The position numbers and the translations under genes are program-made. From positions 1 to 10,794 of the forward strand of contig CAAAJI010000258.1 of assembly GCA_900642245.1 (NCBI GenBank): DNA of 10,794 bases, given 5' to 3'. The notes beneath the pieces were generated by a model. That model was not told the DNA's origin. It saw nothing but the letters and a program-made list of their open reading frames with translations, and did no database searches. Origin of the DNA: Fragilaria radians (Eukaryota > Bacillariophyta > Fragilariophyceae > Fragilariales > Fragilariaceae). Shown piece after piece: positions 1 to 7,790 of the stretch. Within the stretch, counting starts at the first letter, position 1, and every line of letters begins with the position of its first letter.

Positions 1-1
1 T

Positions 2-508
2 GAAGGAGGATTAACATCTATTGCATTTGCTGAGCTCTTAGAGGCTGAAGACACTGCTACCAGAGGAAATATGACGCATACTTCACAAGCGTATGACAAG
101 GCGATCGATGCTTTTCAACGTGCAGATTTGATTCCATTCGAAGCGTTTGCATGTGAGCGTGTAGGAGCATTGATGAGTCATGAAAGGATGATCCTATTGG
201 CTCAAACATATCTAGAACGTTCCATGCTTTTGTACAAAAATTGGGGAGCCAAAACCAAATTAATCCGGTTGCAGCAAATAATGCCAAATACTCAGCACAA
301 AAAGTCTTTCCAGGAAACTGCTGTAGGTGCAAAGACTATACCATCGGACGCAAACGCCATGTGGTCACGCCAAATGTGTAAGCTTGGTTCGACAAGGGCA
401 AGTTGTTTCGAAGGGTCTGAGGCCGCTTTATTTGGTGACATTAGACTCAACTTCCTAAATAAGGTTCGACGATCCTCTACATCGGAAAGCATCACTCCTT
501 ACTGTTAA
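2..508 (+). CDS. 3' end of a large protein with helical (TPR-like) repeats, probably an ATPase/kinase signalling protein; 5' truncated
   Basis: The frame is open from the first full codon at base 2 to a TAA at 506-508, giving 168 residues, so the gene starts before the window. The ATG at 71 is internal to this frame. Residues 1-95 are alpha-helical and repeat-like: a segment with AYDKAIDAFQRADL, another with FEAFACERVGALM, then LAQTYLERSMLLYKNWGAKTK with the WGAK motif at about 81-84. This helix-plus-WGAK pattern is familiar from the helical region after the AAA ATPase domain in multidomain serine/threonine kinase and histidine kinase proteins of cyanobacteria; from memory, similar proteins occur in diatoms. 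The last 70 residues are a low-complexity tail without a recognisable domain. No kinase, cyclase or histidine-kinase domain lies in the visible part, so the catalytic identity is unknown. I am confident that it is coding, moderately confident of the repeat type, and unsure of the function. Confidence 0.7.
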   Translation, partial: EGGLTSIAFAELLEAEDTATRGNMTHTSQAYDKAIDAFQRADLIPFEAFACERVGALMSHERMILLAQTYLERSMLLYKNWGAKTKLIRLQQIMPNTQHKKSFQETAVGAKTIPSDANAMWSRQMCKLGSTRASCFEGSEAALFGDIRLNFLNKVRRSSTSESITPYC

Positions 509-1080
509 CCGCAAACCACCAACGACACAGAAGCTAAATACGAAAAGATGGAATTGCAAATGTTGTGATTAAACCAATTATTTTCGATCCTCAAGAATCC
601 TACCGAGCTCATAGAAGCTATAACCGGAAATTTGCAGTAAGACATTGCTGTTTTTTCAAGAAGTTGCTCTAAATGGATTTGCTATACGTATGAGATAAAG
701 AAGGTAATTGAGTGTAAGAGGTTGAATGTCATAAAGCGATGAGTGTTGATTGGATACTTTGGTTGCTAAACAATTGTTTTTTTATTGAAGCCTAGCATGA
801 TTCTTGAACACAAAACTTTGAATCAAGGCTTACTCCTTTGGTAAAAACTTTCAGTTGTTGATTTACAATGGAAGATATTGCTCTGCTTAGGAACACCATT
901 CCTGATATTCAGCTGACAGCTAAAGTATCAAACAATATAGATACTGGAGGATAGATAGTAGTTAACAGGCTACATTGAATAATAGAACTATTTATAAATG
1001 CAATCATAAAATACGGATGTACAAAATCAGTTATTTTCTAATGAACGATGTAACCGTGACACTGATTTTCTACTTAATGA

Positions 1081-1100
1081 ACTTCAGCTGTGGCTGAAGT
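1081..1100. repeat. Perfect inverted repeat, 8-bp stem with 4-nt loop
   Basis: ACTTCAGC at 1081-1088 and GCTGAAGT at 1093-1100 are exact reverse complements around the loop TGTG. The stem is not followed by a T run, so it does not resemble a bacterial-type terminator. It lies about 570 nt after the stop of the first gene. It could be chance or a small RNA structure; function unknown. Confidence 0.6.
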
Positions 1101-1425
1101 AACAGAACTACTTTCTTAAGTTGAACAGCAAAATCTTTGATTCCTCTTTTAATCGAGTCTCTCTTTCATTTTTGCGCTTATACTAAGAGAAGTCTTGAGT
1201 TCATCGTCCCAATTGAATCTATCTACACTACTAAAAAAGTTTCACATCCGAACTTGGCCAGTGCTACCCCTTAACCCTTGTGCTTTTTGTTCGCTTAGTA
1301 ATACTCGAGAAAGTACTAAAACCACTAGGGATGCAGCTAATTCAAACGATGCCGGATTTAAAATAATACTTTCATCCAAAAATATAAACTAGAATGTTGT
1401 CAAGACTTTCAATTGTAACCTGTAG

Positions 1426-1465
1426 AATATTTAACGCAATTTCATCTAAAATATTTAATGCAATT
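1426..1465. repeat. Short direct repeat of an AT-rich 16-mer
   Basis: AATATTTAACGCAATT at 1426-1441 recurs as AATATTTAATGCAATT at 1450-1465, one mismatch at a 24-nt period. A shorter echo, TAAATGCAATTTC, occurs at about 1522-1534. These are probably slippage-derived AT-rich repeats; no function is implied. Confidence 0.55.
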
Positions 1466-2281
1466 GTTGTTCAAATGAAACTGAAATGTGGATAGATCTA
1501 ATTGCAATATTTATCTGCAACTAAATGCAATTTCTTCAAAACAATGAAAAACAAATAACACTATTCCTTTAAATTGAAGAAAAAGATCCTTTGTGCATCT
1601 TAACTTTAAGTCAAATTGTAACTGGTTAAAAATGCATTAATTATATGGATCAATTATAATGTTAGATCTTTGGGATGATACCTATTGTATTAATCCTTCA
1701 TTTGTCTCATTTTTACATTGTCAACCAAGTAAAGAATGCACTTTATAAAGTTAACAAAACAGTGATATTGACTTTGCACCAACAGCCTTATTTTTGCCTT
1801 TTTCACCAACAATTGTTCCAATAGCATCAGCACCAATAACTTCTACAACAATAGCAAAAGAAAAAGCTAACCTATGTCAAATCAATGATATAATTTACTT
1901 TAGGTTCTGGGGTGTTGAATGCAACTGTACACACCAATGACATGTTAGGTCAAGTAGTTAAGCTTAACATCCATCAGATTGTAGGACCTGCAAATTCTAA
2001 GTTCACTAATAAAAATCATAAACGTTTTTGTCATAATTATTGCTGGAAATCTAAAGATTCACAGATACATTCTCATCTCTAAAAGAGCGAACGCTGCGGA
2101 GCAATGCAAGCACCAACTACTAGTATTTCTATGATTAATTATGATAATTTACCTGTCAATTAGTAAAGGGTTAACCTTAAAAAAAAGTTGATATCACACA
2201 CAGTACATGTTGAGGCTTGCTGACGTACTGTACTGAAAATGATAACAATATTCTTCATCGACAGAAATCAGTGCGTAAAAC

Positions 2282-2303
2282 AATTTTTTTTGTTTGCCCA
2301 TAG
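2282..2303 (+). promoter_or_regulatory. Possible 3' splice acceptor immediately before the J-protein start
   Basis: A T-rich tract followed by TTTGCCCATAG ends 3 nt before the ATG at 2307. This looks like a spliceosomal acceptor (pyrimidine tract plus TAG). If real, the J-protein mRNA has a 5' leader exon, or a short upstream coding exon, within 509-2280. I could not pick a convincing donor. The TAG is in frame with the ATG, so unspliced translation from upstream is excluded. Confidence 0.35.
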
Positions 2304-2306
2304 GCA

Positions 2307-3758
2307 ATGATCAATTCCAGGAACACGTTAAAGACAGCTGTAGGAGCAGCTGCAATATGCGCTGTAGCAGGTGCCGCAGCAGCTGCACCTTCTAATTTTG
2401 ATCCTCCGACTTTACTTCAAAGCGCACTTCTATGCCCCCGTGGCGGTGATAATGCTGTCAATTCCACATCCATACCTGTGAATAATTCCAATCCAAACAA
2501 AAAGAGGACCAATAGGAAAAGCTCAAAGAAGTCACTAAACCAGGAACCTCATGAAAATGAAAGCAGTGGTTTGAAATCCTTCGCATCAGCTAAGACAACG
2601 GGAGACGAGTCACCGAAAACTGACCCCATCTTGGAAGATCTGTTAAATCAACAAGACTTTTACGCCATTCTAGGTATCTCTAAGACAGCAACCAGCTCAC
2701 AAATTCAAAAGGCATATAGGAAACGCGCAGTCATCACTCATCCAGATAAGACTGGTGGTGATCGAAGAGCCTTCGATAAAGTTAGTGAAGCTTATGATAT
2801 TTTATCCGATGAGACAAAACGATCAATTTACGACAGGTACGGGAAAAAAGGTCTAGAGCAGCATCAAACAGGAGGCTTTCCATCATCACGAAGTGCAGAA
2901 GATATTTTTCGTCATTTTTTTGGTCAGAATGCTCATGCCCCTAGAAATCGGACTGTGCGATATCAGCTAGAAGTGACTCTGGAAGACCTTTATCAAGGCT
3001 TAACGCGATCAATTCTGGTAGAACAGCCCAATGGTCGCAAAAAAATACAAGTACACGTTCCAAGGGGTTATACATCAGGAGAAGCTATCATTCTCAGCGG
3101 AGAAATGGATGCACATGCTGATGCCACTCCTGGAGATTTGATCTTCCTTTTACAGCAGCGCCCTCACGATCGTTTTACTCGCAAGGGACATGATTTAGCA
3201 CTACAGTTAAAGATTACCCTACAAGAAGCGATGTCAGGCGCAGATCATGAGATTGTGCACTTGGATGGTAGACGAATTACTCTTCGCTCCGCACGGCGTG
3301 AGAACGATGAGCCATTGTGGATACAAACAGGAGATGTTCACGTCTTGAAAGGTGAAGGTATGCCCAAACGTGATTCCATTGGCGAGTTTGGAGATCTCTA
3401 CGTACAATATCAAGTGGAATTGCCCAAGGCCACGTCGTCCAATCGATTGACACCGGAAGAGCGTCAACAGTTAGTACATTTGTTAAACAAGCTAGAAGGT
3501 AAGGAGGATCAACATGCAAAGGAGGACGAGTCGATTCGAATCCTACAAAAAGCGAAACTATCCGATTTTGGTACCGCAAGTGGCCCATATCGCCATGCGC
3601 ATGATGCAAATCATCACGGCGAAGAAACAAATAGATCACAACAATCCTTTTTTTGGTCCAGCTCTGGAGGATTTGGCAATACGCACTCTTTTTTTGGCTC
3701 TCGTCACATGCGTAACGAACAAGATGATGGGTCCAATGTACAATGCCAACAAATGTAG
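2307..3758 (+). CDS. J-domain co-chaperone, zinc-finger-less (DNAJB-type), with N-terminal signal-like sequence
   Basis: This 483-residue Hsp70 co-chaperone stimulates Hsp70 ATPase through its J domain and holds clients with its C-terminal domains. Residues 1-9 are polar with a Lys, then an Ala-rich hydrophobic run (about 10-28) ends in AAAAAPS. This reads as a secretory signal peptide or signal anchor, or the first part of a plastid-targeting leader. Residues 50-110 are a basic, Ser/Asn-rich linker. The J domain spans about 116-183, starting with DFYAILGI and with HPD at 145-147, followed by KVSEAYDILSD. A short G/F-like linker (about 188-206) contains EDIFRHFFG. Two beta-rich DnaJ C-terminal domains follow (about 214-373), with VPRGYTSGEAI, HDRFTRKGHDL and LKGEGMPKR. 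The CxxCxGxG repeats of type I DnaJ are absent. The tail (about 420-483) is rich in His, Ser and Phe. I chose the start because the signal-like segment begins right there. ER (ERdj3/Scj1-like), plastid and cytosolic sites all remain possible. Confidence 0.93.
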   Translation: MINSRNTLKTAVGAAAICAVAGAAAAAPSNFDPPTLLQSALLCPRGGDNAVNSTSIPVNNSNPNKKRTNRKSSKKSLNQEPHENESSGLKSFASAKTTGDESPKTDPILEDLLNQQDFYAILGISKTATSSQIQKAYRKRAVITHPDKTGGDRRAFDKVSEAYDILSDETKRSIYDRYGKKGLEQHQTGGFPSSRSAEDIFRHFFGQNAHAPRNRTVRYQLEVTLEDLYQGLTRSILVEQPNGRKKIQVHVPRGYTSGEAIILSGEMDAHADATPGDLIFLLQQRPHDRFTRKGHDLALQLKITLQEAMSGADHEIVHLDGRRITLRSARRENDEPLWIQTGDVHVLKGEGMPKRDSIGEFGDLYVQYQVELPKATSSNRLTPEERQQLVHLLNKLEGKEDQHAKEDESIRILQKAKLSDFGTASGPYRHAHDANHHGEETNRSQQSFFWSSSGGFGNTHSFFGSRHMRNEQDDGSNVQCQQM

Positions 3759-4531
3759 TCACAATGACGCAACTCTCATCACACCTAAGAATAACAATTG
3801 ACTTGTTTTCTGGGAAAGAAATCAATAATATTCATAATAAGCAAATATATCATATGTTTAACAAATTTTAAAAACGTGAAATTTCCCCATTCTCGAATGT
3901 TGAACAATCGATTTTGAGAATATATTTTGATACAAAGCTATGCTTTGATGAAAGTTATTTTGTGCGACGAGATACGCATTGTCAACTAGGGAGAATAAAA
4001 TTACTTAAACAAATTAAAATATGAAATCTAGTCAATACCATCTGCAAGCCTTTGAAAATGCTGTGACCAAAGTAGTGTAGTGTTTGGCATTTTGAATTGG
4101 AAATGAAAACGTGAGTTCACGATTTTGCTCCTAATTCATAGTTACATTAACTGCCCTCGATTGGGTGCTCTATCTGTTACCTACCCAAGGATAATCGTCT
4201 CTCGAAAAGAATGAAGGATTTTCCATTTCCACCACTTTAATTAAGGTTTGACAATGGATTCCGCTATTCATGGACTTGTCATCACGCTTCTAATTGATGA
4301 ACAGTGGAATCCATCCATATTTTTATTTGTATTGGTTTATTGAATCCTAGTTTTTAAAATTCATGTTTATTAATGTAGTGCCTTCTCAAGATTGAACATT
4401 GTTTCGAGGGAAATTTAAGTTCTCTATTTACTACATTCATGACATACTAATTTGAATAAGAAACAGGCAAAAACTTGTGTAAAAGGAAATTACTAATGTA
4501 CAAATCCCAGTAACAACTTATGACTATCGGC
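3759..4531. other. Convergent intergenic region (3' ends of the J-protein and L9 genes)
   Basis: The J-protein gene reads in from the left and L9 from the right, so both 3' UTRs and polyadenylation sites should lie here. No conserved coding frame is visible. The main structure is the fold-back at 4254-4314. A small near-palindrome, CGTGA-gt-TCACG, sits at 4110-4121. Confidence 0.6.
4254..4314. repeat. Fold-back: 18-nt inverted repeat arms with a 25-nt loop
   Basis: The arm at 4254-4271 (ATGGATTCCGCTATTCAT) and the arm at 4297-4314 (ATGAACAGTGGAATCCAT) are reverse complements at 16 of 18 positions, including a perfect 9-bp outer stem. Both differences are transitions. In RNA of either strand, one becomes a G-U wobble and the other an A-C mismatch. 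It lies about 500 nt after the J-protein stop and about 220 nt after the L9 stop (on the L9 strand). It may be a 3'-UTR structure, a small-RNA hairpin or a relic of a fold-back element. Confidence 0.75.
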
Positions 4532-5187
4532 TTAATCTGCAGCTGCAATCGGACCTTTCTCGGAAACATAAATACCATCAAGGAATTTACGCAAATCCTT
4601 CTTGCGAATATTTGTGGCTTGTTGAATTTGGGCAGCAACAAGAGAGACGAGTGCAATGTCGTTTCCAAAAAGCTCGATTTGATCTTTCACATTAGCAGTA
4701 CGAACATATTCTACACCTTCGACTAGCTTGACTCTGCGGACACGCTTTTCTCCCAAAAAGTTACGGATTTCAACATAACCATTTGTCAGGGTCACATTGA
4801 TGGGAAAGTGGGAATATACAAATCGCATCTTATACATAAACCCTTGTGTTACTCCAACAAACATATTGTCAATGTGAGAGCAAATGGTTCTGACACAGGC
4901 AAGCTGTTTTCGAGTAGCAAACCATAAGTCAACACGGACAAATTTCTTCTCCACTCCTTCCTCATCAGTGCTTCCGATCAATTGCAAATCCATATCAATG
5001 TGCTTGAAGTCGCGGGTTAATGTTCCACGAGGTCCTTTGACTACGACTGTCCGGGCCTTAATCGATACTTCAACTGTGAATAACATAGTGAGCAACTGAA
5101 AGTGGTTGGCCCAGCGTTGCCATGAAGGAAGTAAAGCTTACCATTGCCTGGGACTTCAATCTCACGAGTTGCCAATACAGTTTTCAT
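4532..5187 (-). CDS. RPL9: Cytosolic 60S ribosomal protein L9 (uL6 family), two exons
   Basis: This is a large-subunit protein of the cytosolic ribosome. Exon 1 is 5142-5187 (46 nt, starting ATG, encoding MKTVLATREIEVPGN plus one base). Exon 2 is 4532-5073, ending in TAA. Together they encode 195 residues, close to the roughly 190 usual for eukaryotic L9. Family landmarks are KARTVVVKGPRGTL (21-34), RDFKHI (36-41), VRTICSHIDNM (76-86), YKMRFVYSHFPINV (96-109), VEIRNFLGEKRVRRV (116-130) and GNDI (152-155). Residues 167-188 fit the eukaryotic L6 signature pattern, ending in FLDGIYVSEK. An acidic/basic insertion, STDEEGVEKK, at 50-59 replaces the usual short loop. Exon 2 alone would lack a sensible start: no in-frame ATG lies where the N-terminus should be, whereas exon 1 restores the conserved MKT start. 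The gene converges on the J-protein gene. Confidence 0.97.
5074..5141 (-). other. Phase-1 spliceosomal intron of the L9 gene (68 nt)
   Basis: Read on the minus strand, the intron begins GTAAGC at 5141 and ends CACAG at 5074. Joining the flanking bases turns AAT-G plus TT into codons for Asn-Val and restores the L9 reading frame. The length is not a multiple of three, so retention would shift the frame. A short intron close to the start codon is common in ribosomal protein genes. Confidence 0.95.
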
Positions 5188-5214
5188 TCTGTTCCTCTAA
5201 AGTTATTGTACGAA

Positions 5215-5240
5215 TGGCGGGCCTAGGCGCGGGGGCAAGG
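5215..5240 (-). promoter_or_regulatory. GC-rich patch upstream of L9, candidate promoter or 5' leader element
   Basis: Some 28-53 nt upstream of the L9 ATG, the AT-rich background gives way to a run dominated by G and C, including GGCGGGCCTAGGCGCGGGGG on the plus strand. Such patches are rare in this window, and the position fits a core promoter or transcription start region. No known binding site is assigned. Confidence 0.3.
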
Positions 5241-5913
5241 TTATGAACAATTTGTATTGTTATACCTTAACGATTACTCCTTACTTTGTTTCCCAGTATA
5301 CATTCTACAAGGTAATTTATAGGGAAAAAGTAAGCGGTAGGGTGTAGAGGTTATGAGATTATCATTTAAGGTTAATACGGATTCCAGAAGAGGACATAAC
5401 ATTCGGAAAAATCCCCAACTCAAAATAACGGGCCACATTCACATCCCAACATGAAAAAATTGCTCATACCAAGATGATAACAATTGAGAATATTTTTGTA
5501 CATGAGAAGGATGAATATGGAAATCTCGCATATTGAAAATACGATTTGAAGTAGATTTTTTTCGGGAAGCATTCTTTACACTGTTATGCTGTAACCTATT
5601 CACAGTAACTACATGTCATTTAATGTAACATGCAGAAAAAAAAATAATGTTGGGCATTGTGGGCACTAAATTGAACATTAGTTCTTTATTTTTAAATTTT
5701 CTGCACTAAAGGAACATTTAGAAATTGATGAGGCAAAGATTTCTCATTGAGGAAAGCATTTGTAGCATAGATTCTTCTCCAAATGAGAATAGATAAACAT
5801 AGAGTAGAAATGTAGATAAATATTGATGTGATGGAAAATCTGAAATCGAGTATTCAACATAATGACTACCTAGGAAATATCTAAAGCATTATAGGAATTC
5901 GAACAGGTTATCC

Positions 5914-5925
5914 ACTTTCGAAAGT
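5914..5925. repeat. Perfect 12-bp palindrome flanked by two GAATTC sites
   Basis: ACTTTCGAAAGT is its own reverse complement. GAATTC hexamers flank it at about 5896-5901 and 5927-5932. It could be a dimeric factor site or chance. Confidence 0.5.
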
Positions 5926-6102
5926 AGAATTCAAATCACTCAAATTATCCTTTTACACGGTAATTTCTTCCTGTCGTTTAGTGATGTTGAAGATAAGTTA
6001 GTTCTAGTGCTTGCTATAGGGTGTATTGATAGCTACCTCAAAAATGCGATTGCATTCCTATCTAAATTTGCTTAAATTCTGGTTTGCATTGAAAGGATTG
6101 TC

Positions 6103-6140
6103 CATCAGTTGGATATCCAATTAATTCATAAAAACTGATG
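6103..6140. repeat. 8-bp inverted repeat enclosing a 12-bp palindrome
   Basis: CATCAGTT at 6103-6110 pairs with AACTGATG at 6133-6140. TTGGATATCCAA at 6109-6120 is a perfect palindrome lying mostly in the loop. The two structures are mutually exclusive. No function is assigned. Confidence 0.5.
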
Positions 6141-6652
6141 AATGCAAGGGGAAGCAGAAATTAAATTTTGATGATCACATGACATTTCAGCGATTGCAAA
6201 AATGCATAAGCATACGTGATAATTCTTATGGTATAAGGGATATTAAACCTTAGAACACACACAAAGATTTAATTTTCTTTATGACTGGATTAAATATCTT
6301 TCCCAGCGGAAACTACCCATAAATGCAATCCTGACTGCTATGCCAACTAGGAAATCTCAATGCACGGCTGCAAATCTAAAGTGAAGACACCCATTGAATT
6401 TCAAAGATACTTTGCATAAAAGGGCAATATCCCATAGATCCGATTGAGGAAGAATTCTAAGTGGCAATCAGATAAGAACGAGAGACATCTTGAGGTGCTT
6501 GGAGTTAGAAGTACCCTATGTGGTACGCAGATCAATTGAATTTTAATGAGTATAAGAATCACAACAACTATTGAAGCAAACCTCCATCGAAGTAAATCAT
6601 GGTGCTTAGAAGGGATCAGAAGTTTATGTTATCAGCCAAAAAATGAACCATT

Positions 6653-6680
6653 GTGACCTTCATTTTAAAGTGAAGGTCGC
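6653..6680. repeat. Hairpin, 10-bp stem (one G-U) with 8-nt AT loop
   Basis: GTGACCTTCA at 6653-6662 and TGAAGGTCGC at 6671-6680 pair with a single wobble. The loop TTTTAAAG can close further. It is isolated in a gene-free region and has no adjoining T run. Confidence 0.6.
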
Positions 6681-6761
6681 CAAGATGCAGGTAAAGATAG
6701 CTGCTTTTTCCAAAATTGTCATGGATTGAAGCAGTGCCAACAATACAAATCATAAAAATTC

Positions 6762-6791
6762 AACATATTACTCAATGTTGAACAATATGTT
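6762..6791. repeat. 8-bp inverted repeat AACATATT / AATATGTT
   Basis: The arms are at 6762-6769 and 6784-6791 with a 14-nt spacer. The sequence is AT-rich, so chance is a likely explanation. Confidence 0.4.
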
Positions 6792-7409
6792 CATATTATG
6801 AAAAAATCTAAGAAAAAGAAATACTGAAAGAATGTTCGAAAAAGAGAATACAAAAATTGATTGATAATTCGTAAAGCGAATTAGAAAAACAAAATGAAAA
6901 TCAATTCATCAACGCTTTTCCTAAATGTATCCAAAGTAAAACAGTATAAGAAAGATACTCAAATGCAATTGAATATCTTTTTCTACAAATCTTTCATGTC
7001 GTGGTTTTCCCATGAAGAGTGGAATTGTTCTGCGCGATGAGTGTCCAAAACGCGAAATATTGTTCCATAAACCTTCATTTCTTAATCAGTCTCCTCCCGC
7101 TGTTACAAGAGAGAGAGGGAGAGAAGGATTCTTATTTACTGTCATCTTAAGTGCTATTTGATGGTACGCAATTAAGTATGGGCACTTATTGTGCTTATTA
7201 ATATTCGTCATGTGCGTTTGACGTTGGACTGTAAATAGATCCAGGATTAGGATTAACTTAACTTCAGGCTCCATTTATAGTATTGCTATCAGCGTTCTTT
7301 CGTCATATCGAATGAACATAAGAAATACTATATGAGGATGAAATTAATATTTCCAAACCGGCAAGAGCGTAAAACGAATGTATTTTGATTGCTTCGTAGC
7401 CTTATAAAG

Positions 7410-7790
7410 CTACACCTTCTGCTTCTTCAGTTGTCCTCCAACTTGTTTTTTCTGAGATCGATGTCGAAAAGGTGCGTGCTCAGAAGTGACAGCTAACTCC
7501 TCAACGATATAATCCCCATTTTCTCCCTCAATGATCTCAGCCAAGATTAAAGTCTTGTGCAAATCTGGCATCGATCGAACTAGAGTCTGGACTGTCCTCC
7601 AATCAAAGGATTCTCCAACCAAGTGTACACAGAAATCTGAATGTACCAATCCAGGATTATCGGCATAAAGAACTAACTCACATCCGAACTGAAGTCCTGA
7701 ATGAACACGATAACCCTTTTTGGTAAAGTGATTCCTAAGAATTTGAATTCGATCCTCCCATCCCATGCAGGCCAATGACATCCGTTCCAT
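7410..7790 (-). CDS. Sen2-like tRNA-splicing endonuclease catalytic domain, minimal or 5'-incomplete
   Basis: The family cuts introns out of pre-tRNA at both splice sites. From the ATG at 7790 the protein has 126 residues. The frame stays open 15 codons further upstream, to a stop at 7836-7838. The catalytic fold is clear: KKGYRVHSGLQFGCELVLYADNP, then VHSDFCV, then RSMPDLHKTLILA. The proposed catalytic triad is Tyr42, His50 and Lys79. The Tyr-to-His spacing of 8 equals that of human TSEN2, and Arg72 sits 7 residues before Lys79, as in Sen2/Sen34. The sequence between Tyr and His (ADNPGLVHS) reads like plant Sen2. The N-terminal domain of Sen2/Sen34 is missing, and the conserved Trp near the C-terminus is not evident; the tail is Lys/Arg-rich. 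Either upstream exons exist (possible acceptors at 7822-7823 and 7799-7800), or this is a stand-alone core or a fragment. Sen34 is a less likely identity. Confidence 0.8.
   Translation of the reverse strand: MERMSLACMGWEDRIQILRNHFTKKGYRVHSGLQFGCELVLYADNPGLVHSDFCVHLVGESFDWRTVQTLVRSMPDLHKTLILAEIIEGENGDYIVEELAVTSEHAPFRHRSQKKQVGGQLKKQKV

Larger units (their letters stand above)
509..2306. other. Gene-free AT-rich stretch between the truncated gene and the J-protein gene
   Basis: I find no reading frame here with protein-family character. A 65-codon open frame at 1195-1392 (+) begins at a TTG and looks random. The stretch should contain the 3' UTR of the first gene and the promoter and 5' leader of the J-protein gene. 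It holds a perfect tetraloop hairpin at 1081-1100 and a duplicated 16-nt AT-rich word at 1426-1465. Just before the J-protein start, 2282-2303 looks like a 3' splice site. I see no tRNA, snRNA or transposon ends. Confidence 0.6.
5188..7409. other. Long AT-rich region without a recognisable gene
   Basis: Apart from the L9 upstream region at its left end and the Sen2-like 3' UTR at its right end, I see no coding frame of note. The only open frame above 60 codons (7086-7274, minus) begins at a non-conserved ATG and has no family character. The stretch contains several short palindromes (5914-5925, 6109-6120) and one good hairpin (6653-6680). A purine-rich (GA) run lies near 7107-7126. No tRNA, snRNA or transposon termini were recognised. 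Confidence 0.55.

Noticed and set aside
57..332. Minus-strand open frame of 91 codons
   Set aside because: It lies antisense to the coding tail at 2-508 and has no family character.
1195..1392. Plus-strand open frame of 65 codons, Ser/Thr/Asn-rich
   Set aside because: It starts at TTG, has AT-driven composition and no recognisable motif.
2221..2226. TGACGT word (CO2/cAMP-responsive element core) upstream of the J-protein gene, with others near 7219, 7899 and 9810
   Set aside because: The number of such hexamers on both strands is about what chance gives in a window of this length.
3528..3545. tRNA B-box-like word GATTCGAATCC
   Set aside because: It is inside the J-protein coding frame, and no acceptor or anticodon stem can be built around it.
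3277..3825. Minus-strand open frame of 182 codons across the J-protein 3' half, and a plus-frame one at 3514-3801
   Set aside because: Both are shadows of the J-protein gene, whose own frame carries the conserved domain.
5893..5912. Minus-strand word resembling a tRNA T-loop (GTTCGAATTCC)
   Set aside because: The flanking bases do not form a T stem, and no D arm or A box is at the right distance.
6130..6200. TGATGA/CTGA-like C and D box words suggesting a box C/D snoRNA
   Set aside because: The boxes lack the terminal stem, correct spacing and order; they are AT-rich coincidences.
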